Below, piece by piece: positions 24,784-32,687 of a stretch of 46,799 nucleotides of DNA. The notes beneath the pieces are model-generated. The model did no database searches, was not told where the DNA came from, and saw only the letters and a list, made by a program, of their open reading frames with translations. The stretch comes from Paenibacillus sp. DMB5 (GTDB lineage: Bacteria; Bacillota; Bacilli; Paenibacillales; Paenibacillaceae): the NCBI RefSeq assembly GCF_001517085.1, contig NZ_LRAC01000108.1, positions 1 to 46,799 on the forward strand, given 5' to 3'. The translations under genes and the position numbers were made by a program. Numbering within the stretch: the stretch's first letter is position 1; each line of letters starts with the position of its first letter.

Positions 24784-25221
24784 ATGCTGAAGAAAATTCC
24801 TAAGCTGCTGTCCCCTGAACTGGTCCGTGTTCTGATGGAGATGGGCCACGGGGATGAGCTGGTGCTGGCGGATGCCCATTTTCCGGGCCATTCCCTGCAT
24901 AACAGGGTGCTGAGATACGACGGGACGGGAATACCTGCACTGCTCGATGCGATCCTTGAGCTGCTGCCGCTGGACCATTATGTGCCGCATCAGGCGGCTT
25001 TTATGGCTGTAGTGGAAGGTGATCCGTCTGTGCCGGAGATCTGGTCTGTGTATGAGGCTATACTTGCGAAGCATGACAGCAGGGCGACGGTTGAATATGA
25101 GGAACGATTTGATTTTTATAACCGCTCCAGACAGAGCTATGCGGTTGTGGTTACAGGTGAAGAGGCTCTTTACGGCAATATCATTATTAAAAAGGGTGTT
25201 GTTACAGCAGAGGACCGCTGA
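24784..25221 (+). CDS. fucU: L-fucose mutarotase
   Basis: 145 residues of the RbsD/FucU family. The N terminus, with LLSPELVRVLMEMGHGDEL and then ADAHFPGHS, is nearly identical in pattern to E. coli FucU, with catalytic H22. The C-terminal half has ATVEYEERFDFYNRSRQSYA, a family hallmark. It interconverts alpha- and beta-L-fucose to supply FucI. AAGGAGGT precedes the ATG. Last gene of the operon, followed by a terminator. No fucose permease gene occurs in the operon. Confidence 0.95.
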   Translation: MLKKIPKLLSPELVRVLMEMGHGDELVLADAHFPGHSLHNRVLRYDGTGIPALLDAILELLPLDHYVPHQAAFMAVVEGDPSVPEIWSVYEAILAKHDSRATVEYEERFDFYNRSRQSYAVVVTGEEALYGNIIIKKGVVTAEDR

Positions 25222-25263
25222 GAGTTCATCTGACATGCGGCTATGATTTTAATGAAAATAGTG

Positions 25264-25302
25264 AGGCTACAGCGAACATGTCCATGTCCTGTGGCCTTTT
25301 TT
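25264..25302 (+). terminator. Terminator of the fucose operon
   Basis: AGGCTACAG pairs with CTGTGGCCT (one G-U wobble) around a 16-nt loop and is followed by a T-run, 42 bases after the fucU stop. Confidence 0.8.
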
Positions 25303-25369
25303 GATTGTGCAGAGCCGGCACAGCAGAAAACAAGTCAAGTTTATGCACACTCCCGGCAAAGTTAGACTT

Positions 25370-25398
25370 TTGAACAGGTTAAAGAGTATGCTTTTATA
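25370..25398 (+). promoter_or_regulatory. Candidate promoter of the AraC regulator at 25438
   Basis: TTGAAC, 17 bases, TTTATA, with further TATATA just downstream. It lies 40 bases before the start codon, whose ribosome site AAGGAG is at 25422-25427. Confidence 0.5.
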
Positions 25399-25437
25399 TA
25401 ACACACGCATTGCCATGCTGTATAAGGAGAATCCCGA

Positions 25438-26469
25438 ATGATGCTGAATTCCGCAAAATATATCAAATTCCCGTTTGGCTTCTGGTCGGGGGTACAGCAA
25501 TTAGGCATTGCCCCCGCAGAGATAGCGCGACAAGCCCGGCTTCCGCTTACTATCATAAAAGAACCCAGGGTCAGTGCTGCAGAGTACTTTGCTGTCTGGC
25601 AGGCTTTTGAAGAGCTGACTCCGGATATGGCGGCTGGGATTGCCGGACTTGTAACGGTTTTTGAAACTGCCCAATATCCGCCGGATGTGCTGGCCACGTA
25701 TCACGCCCGTGATTACCGCGATGCGCTCCACCGCATGGCCAGGTATAAACAAATGTGCCCGCCCGAGCAGCTGATTATAACGGAGGCGGATGAGGAATGC
25801 ACGATTGAGCTGCAATGGCAGCATGCAGAGTCATCCATCCCGCAGATTCTGATCGGAGTTACGCTGGCGTATCTGCTGGAGCTGGGCCGGAGGGGGACAG
25901 GAAAGGCTATAAAAGCCCGCGGAGTGGAGTTCTCACATCCGGCTGCTAATGTAACGGCACTGGAGGCGTATTTCGGGTGCCCTGTCCAGACCGGTACGGG
26001 AAGGAACCGGCTCATTCTGCTGAGCAGCGACCTGGATCTTCCTTTTACCACCTATAACGAAGAACTGCTGGCTATCCTGACACCCGCTCTGGACCGGACA
26101 TTGAATGCACAGCAGGGCAGCCCCACTGTTGCAGAGACGGTTAAATGGATAATCAGGCGGAGCCTCATGGGCGGACATTATGATATACAGGCTGTAGCCA
26201 AGGAGCTTAATCTGAGTGACCGGACCCTGCAGCGGCGGCTAAGGGAGGAAGGGACAAGCTTTAAGGCGCTGCTGACGCAAGCCAGGCATGAGCAGGCGAG
26301 GGAGTATCTGGCTGATCCTTCGCTCGAAATTAAAGAAGTCGCCTGTCTGGTCGGCTATGAGGATCAGAACTCCTTTTACCGCGCATTTAGGATATGGGAA
26401 GGGGCTACTCCGGCCCGCTGGCGTCTGGAGCATACAGTTCAGCATGGAGATGGCGTGTACTGCAAGTAG
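25438..26469 (+). CDS. AraC-family regulator with arabinose-binding-like N-terminal domain
   Basis: 343 residues. Residues about 15-195 resemble the AraC_arabinose_bd-type (OruR-like) ligand domain, starting KFPFGFWSGVQQLGI and including VSAAEYFAVWQAFEEL. The C-terminal AraC domain (about 240-335) has two helix-turn-helix motifs, VAKELNLSDRTLQRRLREEG and IKEVACLVGYEDQNSFYRAF, then the tail WEGATPARWR. AAGGAG precedes tandem ATG codons. The next gene, 111 bases downstream on the same strand, is a short-chain dehydrogenase, which is its only obvious target. The ligand is unknown and a link to fucose is not evident. Confidence 0.88.
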   Translation: MMLNSAKYIKFPFGFWSGVQQLGIAPAEIARQARLPLTIIKEPRVSAAEYFAVWQAFEELTPDMAAGIAGLVTVFETAQYPPDVLATYHARDYRDALHRMARYKQMCPPEQLIITEADEECTIELQWQHAESSIPQILIGVTLAYLLELGRRGTGKAIKARGVEFSHPAANVTALEAYFGCPVQTGTGRNRLILLSSDLDLPFTTYNEELLAILTPALDRTLNAQQGSPTVAETVKWIIRRSLMGGHYDIQAVAKELNLSDRTLQRRLREEGTSFKALLTQARHEQAREYLADPSLEIKEVACLVGYEDQNSFYRAFRIWEGATPARWRLEHTVQHGDGVYCK

Positions 26470-26580
26470 ATTGGCACGGCAGGCTAGTTACCCGGCAGTT
26501 CCGGTAAAGTATGATTATCCCTGACGGAACGCAAGGCTATGTTTGAGGTTCTGAATGACATCATTGGGGAGACATGCGCT

Positions 26581-27375
26581 ATGGATATGAGTTTGCAGGG
26601 AAAAACGGCCCTAGTAACCGGATCAACCAAGGGAATCGGCAAAGCGGTTGCCATGGAGCTGGCAGGAGAAGGCGTACATGTATTGATTAACGGCAGAAAC
26701 CGGGAGGAAGCAGAACGGACTGTGGACGAGATCCGCAAGGCATTTCCGGAGACTTCTCCGCAGGCTACTGCTGCAGACCTTACAGATATTGAACAGAGAG
26801 AGGCTTTGTTTGAACAATACCCGCAGGTGGACATTCTGGTGAACAATATGGGGATTTATGAAATCATGGGCTATGAAGAGGCAACCGATGAGATATGGGA
26901 AAAGTATTTCCGTACGAACGTGCTTGCTGCCAACGCATTATGCAGATTTTATCTGCCAAGGATGCTGGAAAATAACAACGGCCGCGTAATCTTCATTGCG
27001 AGTGAGGAGGCGGTCATGCCATCAGGCCAGATGCCGCAGTATGCAGTGACCAAATCAGCGCTGCTCTCCCTTTCCAGAAGCTTGTCCAGATTGACCGCAG
27101 GAACTGAAGTGACAGTCAACACGATCATGCCCGGACCGACACTGTCTGAAAATGTGCAGCAGATCATTGAGGGAATCTACGCCGCTGAGAATATCACCTT
27201 CGAGGAAAAAGAAAAGAGATTCATGGCGGGGAACCTGCCGCAGTCGGAACTGCAGCGCTTTATCAGACCTTCTGAGATCGGGAAACTGGCGGCTTATATG
27301 TGTAGCCCTTATGGAGCGGCGTTCAGAGGCTCGGCTGTCCGGATGGACGGGGGAATGGTGCCGACGATTTATTGA
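26581..27375 (+). CDS. Short-chain dehydrogenase/reductase (SDR)
   Basis: 264-residue classical SDR. ATG at 26581 with GGGGAG upstream puts the cofactor motif TGSTKGIGKAV (G14, G18, G20) at the usual distance from the N terminus; the ATG at 26539 would add a featureless extension. NNMG at 88-91 stabilises the central sheet. Catalytic S141, Y154 and K158 (YAVTK) are present. The N40-R39 region after beta-2 (INGRN) suggests NADP preference. The C terminus ends in the common SDR pattern RGSAVRMDGGMVP. Substrate unknown. It is paired with the upstream AraC regulator and ends before a repeat-rich spacer. Confidence 0.88.
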   Translation: MDMSLQGKTALVTGSTKGIGKAVAMELAGEGVHVLINGRNREEAERTVDEIRKAFPETSPQATAADLTDIEQREALFEQYPQVDILVNNMGIYEIMGYEEATDEIWEKYFRTNVLAANALCRFYLPRMLENNNGRVIFIASEEAVMPSGQMPQYAVTKSALLSLSRSLSRLTAGTEVTVNTIMPGPTLSENVQQIIEGIYAAENITFEEKEKRFMAGNLPQSELQRFIRPSEIGKLAAYMCSPYGAAFRGSAVRMDGGMVPTIY

Positions 27376-27519
27376 GGGGATGAGGACAGAGCATTCTTAT
27401 CGAGTGAATGTTCGGCAAAATAAACAGATCATCCGGCCGGGGTCCCGGCAATAAATCTGCAAGTATCGTGCTGCCGGGAGTGCTCTGCAGGGAGTGTTTT
27501 GCAGGCACTGCTCATCAAG

Positions 27520-27708
27520 CTAAATGGAATTTGTCATCTAATTTTGCGGTGAGCGCCGGTGTCAGAAAACTAATTGGAAAAATGCTGCTTAGGATCTCTG
27601 AAAATACCTTTATAGCAAGAAATATCCTGATTTAGATGATGTTTTTCCACCTAATGGTCGGGATTTCAGGAGAAGGGCGGATTTAAGTAGCAAAAATCCA
27701 ACTAAATG
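27520..27708. repeat. Intergenic repeat cluster built on CTAAWTGGAWWWW
   Basis: The 455-base gap after the SDR gene holds four related units: CTAAATGGAATTT (27520) and CTAATTGGAAAAA (27570) forward, then TTTTTCCACCTAATGG (27642-27657) and AAAAATCCAACTAAATG (27692-27708) inverted. Two forward units facing two inverted units can fold as nested hairpins. No coding frame is convincing. This family differs in sequence from the other two repeat clusters in the window but has the same design. Confidence 0.5.
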
Positions 27709-27754
27709 TAGATGAGAGTCATCCTCCTGGTGAAATTGAAAATAGTAAATGACG

Positions 27755-27794
27755 GCAGCAGCCCCAGACTAAGCGAATAGTCTGGGGCTGCTGC
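27755..27794. terminator. Terminator downstream of the GH151 gene
   Basis: A perfect 16-bp stem, GCAGCAGCCCCAGACT with its complement, around an 8-nt loop. It lies 36 bases beyond the GH151 stop (minus strand). Trailing T content is weak on both strands, but the stem is very strong. It may also stop read-through from the SDR gene. Confidence 0.65.
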
Positions 27795-27830
27795 TATTTG
27801 TATGAATGTGACGTGTCCTCTGCGCTGCCC

Positions 27831-29816
27831 CTAAGCCAGCTCGATCACAGCCAGCTGGTGATTCTCAAGGTGCGGGACAGTGTACGATATTCCGCCGTCC
27901 TGCTCTGCCGTGAACGGCAGCTCGGTCATCGCCGGGGCCAGGTAGACCCGTTTGACGGCGGCACCGGACGGAAGCCGCAGGCTGACGGAGACATCCTGCA
28001 GCGGCACGATGTCCTCGATCACCTCGATGCGGCCCTTCAGCGCCGGAGCCGCATAGAGCAGGTGATTCACGTAGCGGCGCTCAGCCTGCTGATACTGCAG
28101 GGTCGTGATGCCCCGCGCCGGGAGTCCGGTGCTGAGGACCGGCAGCGGCAGCAGCCGGGACAGCGCATGGAGCACCATCTCCTTGAGGATGAGCTGGCCG
28201 CTATCCGCATATTCGCTGAATACATCCCACGCGATGTAGATTCCGCTGCCGCTCTCGACCATGGCCGGCCCGTTGTCCTCGCGGGCACTTGGAGTGTGCT
28301 GATGCGAGCAGAAGGTGAAGACATCCCGGTTGAAATACGGGTTCTCCAGATGACCCAAAGCGTTCCCGCCGTTCAGCTCCACCAGCTGCCCCTCGCCGTA
28401 CATGACAAAGGAAGCTTGCTGCAGCGCACCGGGAGTAAAGTGCGGACGGAAATACGACGGACGGTACGTATTCGTTCCGAGCCAGTTCACTCCCAGCTCC
28501 AGCGCAAAAGCATCTCCGTCCGGTGTCAAGCCGGACCTGCCAGTGGCTAGTACCTTCCCTCCTCCGGCGGTGAAGGCTTCAACTGCAGCGGCCAGCTCAG
28601 GCCAGACCGGCACCTCATCCGGCAGCACCAGCACCTTGTAGGCTGACCAGTCACTATCTGTATCCACGATGTCATACAGATAATGGCCTTCGGTCAGGAT
28701 GCGTACTGCCCCGGCATCAGCCAGATTGCGTGTCCCCTTCAGCGCCTGGCCGCCGGGACAGGCTTCGCGCGCCGCCTCCAGGGACAGGACGGCGATGTCG
28801 GCGACGGAGGTAACGCCGCTGCACCAAGGCTCCTTCGCCTCGACCTCGGCGTAGGCGGCGCCGATCAGGGCATAGGTGGCTTCATCCATCAGGCCCGACG
28901 GGTGAAGCTGGTCGCCGATAGAGCATTTGGCGCCGTGGGCGAGACTGAGCGCGGCTTCATAGCGCAGTGCGTTCGGATGCTTGAAGCCGCCGAATTCGCC
29001 CCAGGAGGTATGGAATTTGCCGGTCATGCCGAGAAATTCCAGGCCGAGCGGCTGGGCGTAGCGCGCAGACAGCGGGAAGTGGTCGTATCCCCAGCCCCCG
29101 GTCGGCAGCGACTCCAGCTCAAGGTGGGTGTTGACATGGACGAGGTCACGCCGGCCCCGCTGCTGATGGCCGTTGTTGTGATAGACCGGCAGGCCGGGCT
29201 TCACGGCGTCGATGGTCTCGCGGACGCGGCGTGCGTAGTTCAGATAGGTCTGCTCACCCAGAGCCGCCACGGCTGCCTCGTCGCGCGGGTCCTTGCCTTC
29301 TGCCCGCAGGGCGGCTACGCAATACTGGCAGCGGCATTTGCGGGCGCCGACGATGTCGAGGAAGATGCCGTCAGCATCGTAACGGGTGACCACCTCATGA
29401 ATCTGGGCCAGGAGAATATCCAGATAAGGCGTGCCCAGGCAGAACTCATGGTAGCCCGGCGTCATGAAATCCTTCACCCAGCGCGTACGGTCCTCCGCGT
29501 CGCGGATCAGCCATTCGGGATGGCGGCGGGCCAGCTTTTCGTCAAGGCCGGCAGATAAATAGACTGGTGTACGGACCCCAATTTCATGGGCAGCCTCAAT
29601 CATTTCCCCCAGCAGATCGAAATCAAGATGTGGATGGATCTCATTGGCTTCGCTGGGATGGTAGGCCCAGCCGTGATGGCATTTGGAGAACACAGTGATG
29701 GAATCGACATGGCCGGCGCGCAGCATGGACTGGAACTGGGCTTTGCTGAAATCTTTTCCGATGCCGGGAATGGCCTCGGAGGTATGAAAGTCGAGATGAA
29801 CCTGACGGAAACGCAT
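27831..29816 (-). CDS. Probable GH151 alpha-L-fucosidase
   Basis: 661 residues without signal peptide, so likely cytoplasmic. The N-terminal barrel begins RFRQVHLDFHTSEAIPGIGK and continues VDSITVFSKCHHGWAYHPS, the pattern of the GHL6-type hypothetical glycosyl hydrolase domain. Later come DADGIFLDIVG with a Cys cluster (CRCQYC), and from about residue 370 a beta-galactosidase-trimerisation-like domain (VLPDEVPVWPELAAAVEAF). This order is that of GH151, whose characterised members include alpha-L-fucosidases from Bifidobacterium and Paenibacillus. The nearby fucose operon supports the call. AAGGGG precedes the ATG. The gene is divergent from an AraC regulator, with a cre-like site between. 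Catalytic residues were not assigned. Another glycosidase activity is possible. Confidence 0.75.
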   Translation of the reverse strand: MRFRQVHLDFHTSEAIPGIGKDFSKAQFQSMLRAGHVDSITVFSKCHHGWAYHPSEANEIHPHLDFDLLGEMIEAAHEIGVRTPVYLSAGLDEKLARRHPEWLIRDAEDRTRWVKDFMTPGYHEFCLGTPYLDILLAQIHEVVTRYDADGIFLDIVGARKCRCQYCVAALRAEGKDPRDEAAVAALGEQTYLNYARRVRETIDAVKPGLPVYHNNGHQQRGRRDLVHVNTHLELESLPTGGWGYDHFPLSARYAQPLGLEFLGMTGKFHTSWGEFGGFKHPNALRYEAALSLAHGAKCSIGDQLHPSGLMDEATYALIGAAYAEVEAKEPWCSGVTSVADIAVLSLEAAREACPGGQALKGTRNLADAGAVRILTEGHYLYDIVDTDSDWSAYKVLVLPDEVPVWPELAAAVEAFTAGGGKVLATGRSGLTPDGDAFALELGVNWLGTNTYRPSYFRPHFTPGALQQASFVMYGEGQLVELNGGNALGHLENPYFNRDVFTFCSHQHTPSAREDNGPAMVESGSGIYIAWDVFSEYADSGQLILKEMVLHALSRLLPLPVLSTGLPARGITTLQYQQAERRYVNHLLYAAPALKGRIEVIEDIVPLQDVSVSLRLPSGAAVKRVYLAPAMTELPFTAEQDGGISYTVPHLENHQLAVIELA

Positions 29817-29878
29817 GGATGAACAGCCCCTTATAGAAATTGGTTATAAAGCGATTCCCAGTCAATGTACCTCTTTTC

Positions 29879-29892
29879 TGCAAGCGCTACCA
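29879..29892. promoter_or_regulatory. cre-like site in the GH151/AraC divergent region
   Basis: TGCAAGCGCTACCA fits the CcpA consensus TGWAARCGYTWNCW at 13 of 14 positions, with the central GCGC dyad intact. It lies 63 bases from the GH151 start and 58 bases from the AraC start, so it could affect either gene. Confidence 0.5.
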
Positions 29893-29949
29893 GTGATATT
29901 ATAGACTTGAAATAGCACAAAACCGACTTTGAGATAAGGAGGGGATACA

Positions 29950-30852
29950 GTGCTTTGTCTGGAATTTACGATTCCGCCGCTGCCGAAATTCGTCACGGTG
30001 GGGCTGGCCGTCTGGTCGCCGGGTGACCGGCATTTTGCCCGTACCTTCGGGGTGTATGATCTGCTGCTGGTCAAGCGGGGAACGCTGTATATGGCTGAAC
30101 AGGGGAAGGAATACGCGATTGGCCCGGGCAAGCTGCTGGTGCTTGAGGCAGGGCTGCCGCATGAGGGCTACCGGGTCTGTGAAGAGGATACGGAGATTTA
30201 CTGGGTGCATTTCATCCATGAGGGGAGGCCGGCTTATATTCTGCAGGAGGAGATTCCCTGGTCTGCACTGCTGGCCAAAGGAACGGTAGAGGATGAAGAG
30301 CCCTCTGCGCAGCAACGGCTGTACATGCCGAAATTTGCTGCTGTCGACGTTGAGGCGCTGGAGCCGATCCTGCATGAGATGAACGAGATTCACAGCAGGC
30401 TGAATGCCGAGAATGCCCTGAGGCTGCACGTTCTGCTGGCCGAGCTGATGGCAGCGCTTCAGGCGGAATGCGCCCGCCGGGCATTGCCTGAGCCGGCGGT
30501 CCGGCTGGCCCGGGCTGCGGCGGCATATCTCGACAGGCATTGGAAGGAGCCGTTTCAGGTGACGGGTCTGCAGGAGGAGCTGCATTTCCAGGCGGATTAT
30601 ATTACGCGGTGCATGAAGCAGCATATCGGCACAACACCGCTGCAGTATGTGCTGCAGCGGCGGCTGGAGGAAGCCAAGAAGCTGCTCAGCGGTACCGTAC
30701 TCAGCGTATCGGATATTGCTGAACGGATAGGCATCCGTGATGTGAATTACCTGACCCGGCTGTTCAGCGCAAGATTCGGGGTGACTCCTGCAGCTTACCG
30801 GCGGCGGCAGCGCCAGCGGGATGAAGCCGCCGCGGGAGAAAGCAAGGAGTGA
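29950..30852 (+). CDS. AraC-family regulator, divergent from GH151
   Basis: 300 residues. GTG start with AAGGAGGGG upstream. The N-terminal half is a cupin-like sensor (GVYDLLLVKRGTLYMAEQGK, then LLVLEAGLPHEGYR). The C-terminal AraC domain, residues 195-290, has two helix-turn-helix motifs: LQEELHFQADYITRCMKQHI and VSDIAERIGIRDVNYLTRLF, then FGVTPAAYRRR. Its divergent arrangement makes the GH151 gene the probable target, with the released sugar as likely effector. Its stop abuts the stop of the next, oppositely oriented AraC gene with no base between. Confidence 0.88.
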   Translation: MLCLEFTIPPLPKFVTVGLAVWSPGDRHFARTFGVYDLLLVKRGTLYMAEQGKEYAIGPGKLLVLEAGLPHEGYRVCEEDTEIYWVHFIHEGRPAYILQEEIPWSALLAKGTVEDEEPSAQQRLYMPKFAAVDVEALEPILHEMNEIHSRLNAENALRLHVLLAELMAALQAECARRALPEPAVRLARAAAAYLDRHWKEPFQVTGLQEELHFQADYITRCMKQHIGTTPLQYVLQRRLEEAKKLLSGTVLSVSDIAERIGIRDVNYLTRLFSARFGVTPAAYRRRQRQRDEAAAGESKE

Positions 30853-31730
30853 TTATCTCTGCTCCCCGGAGCTGCTGATCCGCTCGCGGTATTCGGTCGG
30901 CGTGCAGTTGAAGTTTTTACGGAACTGGCGGGCGTAATAGTTCTGGTCGTGAAAGCCGCTGTCCATGGCCACCCGGGATACCGGAAGGTCCGGATTCCGC
31001 AGAAGCGTGCAGGAGTAGTCCAGCCGCTTGCGGATGACATAGTCCATGGGAGTGGTTTGTAGTTGCGGGTGAAGACCCTCAGGAACTGGCGGGTGGACAT
31101 ATAAGCCATATCCGCCATGGATTGCAGGGTGACCGGCTGGAGGAAATGCTCCTCAATATAGGTGACCGCCTCACCGATCCGCAGCGCCTTGTTCTCATCG
31201 CCTCCGCTGCTGTTCTGATAATAACGGGAGAGCATGCCCACCAGGGCGGTAAAATAGGTGCGGACCATCAGACGGTAGCCGTCCTCCCGGCGCTCATGCT
31301 CAGTTAGAATCAGATCAAGCAGACGTGTAGCCTCCAGCAGCTGCCCGGCATCCAGCGAAAGCATGCCTTTGAAATACATCTCCTGACGGTAAAAGGGCTC
31401 GATGTAGAACAGCGCCTGGAAGCCCGGAAGCAGCCTGAGCTCGGGCTGCTGCAGCAGCTCCTCGGGCTGAAACATCACGTTTACATACTCAATATCCTCG
31501 ACATTCTTGTAACCATGGGAAACACCGCTGTGGATCAGAAAAACCTGGCCGGCTGTAACCGGATACTCTCTCCCTTCGATAATATGCACGGCGCTTCCCG
31601 ACAAAATGACGACAAGCTCAGAGAAATCATGGCTGTGTACATAGTAATCATGCGTCAGCGGACATTTCTGGATCCGGAAGGTAAACCCGGGCTCAAGTCC
31701 GATGTCCCGCGCTAATAATTTGGTTGTCAT
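30853..31730 (-). pseudogene. RhaS-like AraC-family regulator (single-base frameshift)
   Basis: The first frame from ATG 31730 encodes an RhaR/RhaS-type cupin domain (THDYYVHSHDFSELVVILSG, then FLIHSGVSHGYKN) and the first helix-turn-helix (LQSMADMAYMSTRQFLRVF). The normal end, with RKRLDYSC, VSRVAMDSGFHDQNYYARQF and CTPTEYRERI, is in another frame at 30853-31047. Adding one A to the AAA run near 31055 (minus strand TACAAACCACT) restores a single protein of about 292 residues. A homopolymer deletion of this type is a common sequencing error, so the gene may be intact. A shared 28-bp motif starts 10 bases upstream of its start codon. Confidence 0.78.
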
Positions 31731-31739
31731 GGCAATATT

Positions 31740-31767
31740 ATGCTAAGGAAGGGCGATATCGTCAAGG
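31740..31767 (+). promoter_or_regulatory. 28-bp motif, copy 1 (candidate AraC-regulator site)
   Basis: Blocks ATGCTAA, AAGGGC and ATCGTCAAGG, separated by two and three variable bases. A second copy at 43173-43200 is identical in 23 of 28 positions. Here it lies between the RhaS-like AraC gene and the SGNH gene (start 31861). The block spacing, about one helical turn, suits the two helix-turn-helix units of an AraC protein. Confidence 0.6.
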
Positions 31768-31860
31768 CGGAAACGGGCAGGCGGCGATACCATTAGGTTG
31801 CGGGCATACCGCCGTTAAGGGAAGTTATACGCCTTGGCGTACTTGTCAGGAGGGAAAAGC

Positions 31861-32579
31861 ATGCTGCCTTTATTTATGAATAAGAAAACTGAGAACCAGA
31901 ATTCCGTACAGCCGCACGTCCTGTTTCTTGGAGACAGCATCACGGCCGACGGTCAATATATCCGGCTGGCCGGAGAATGGCTGAAGGAGCACCGGCCGCA
32001 CTCAGGAGTCCGGCTGACGGCACGGGGAGTGCCGAGCGAGACGGCCTCGGGACTCAGCGAAGCGGCTCATCCGTTTCCGCGTCCTGCATCCATGAACGGC
32101 TCACCAGGGAGCTAGCCGAAGCAGCCCCGAATGTAGTCGTAGCCTGCTACGGGATGAATGACGGGATCTACCATCCTTTCTCTGCCGATCGGTTTGCGGC
32201 CTATCAGGACGGAATGCGGCGGCTGAGCGCACAGATTCATGAGGCCGGAGCCAAGGTGGTCCTGCTGACCCCGCCGCCGTTCGATGCCGGGTCCATGAAC
32301 GGCCCGCTGCTGCCGGCGGAGACGGATGATTTCAGTTATCTGGCGCCCTACAGGGATTACGACCGGGTGCTGGAGCATTACGCGGACTGGCTGTTAGCCG
32401 GCGGCTGTCCGGCTGATCAGGTCATCGATCTGCGCACGCCGCTGCTGAAGCACATCAGCCAGGAACGGTCGCATAATGCCGCGTACCGTTACGGTGACGG
32501 GATACATCCGGATGCCTCCGGCCACCGTGTTATAGCGCATACGCTTTTACAGAAGCTCTTTGGTGCAGAGCCGGAATGA
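31861..32579 (+). pseudogene. SGNH/GDSL-family hydrolase (single-base frameshift)
   Basis: Two frames join into one SGNH hydrolase of about 239 residues. ATG 31861 follows AGGAGGG. Frame 1 has the catalytic serine block FLGDSITADG. The second frame, from about 32088, has the Gly/Asn blocks as CYGMNDGIYHP and ends with the catalytic DGIHPDASGH (Asp-x-x-His). The join lies near 32086-32088 (CCTGCATCC) and needs one missing base. There is no signal peptide, so a cytoplasmic esterase, probably removing acetyl groups from imported oligosaccharides, is likely; substrate not known. It is preceded by the 28-bp motif. Confidence 0.78.
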
Positions 32580-32626
32580 TGGCCGGATGCGCGCCGGTAA
32601 TAACAAAAGGTGCCCCAAAGGACGGA

Positions 32627-32668
32627 TTGACAGGCAAAATCAGCCGGGATTATAGTTAGGTCACCTAA
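32627..32668 (+). promoter_or_regulatory. Promoter and palindrome before the membrane-bound AraC gene
   Basis: TTGACA (32627-32632), 17 bases, TTATAG (32650-32655) is a near-consensus promoter. It is followed at once by the perfect palindrome TTAGGTCACCTAA (32656-32668), which would lie at the transcription start and could be an operator. Confidence 0.65.
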
Positions 32669-32687
32669 GCGCAGGGGGAGTGAACCC

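Noticed and set aside
24238..25236. 332-codon open frame antisense to fucA and fucU
   Set aside because: Covers two well-identified genes and their spacer; no start signal and no family resemblance.
28683..29558. 291-codon open frame antisense to the GH151 gene
   Set aside because: Opposite strand of a recognised enzyme domain; no ribosome binding site.
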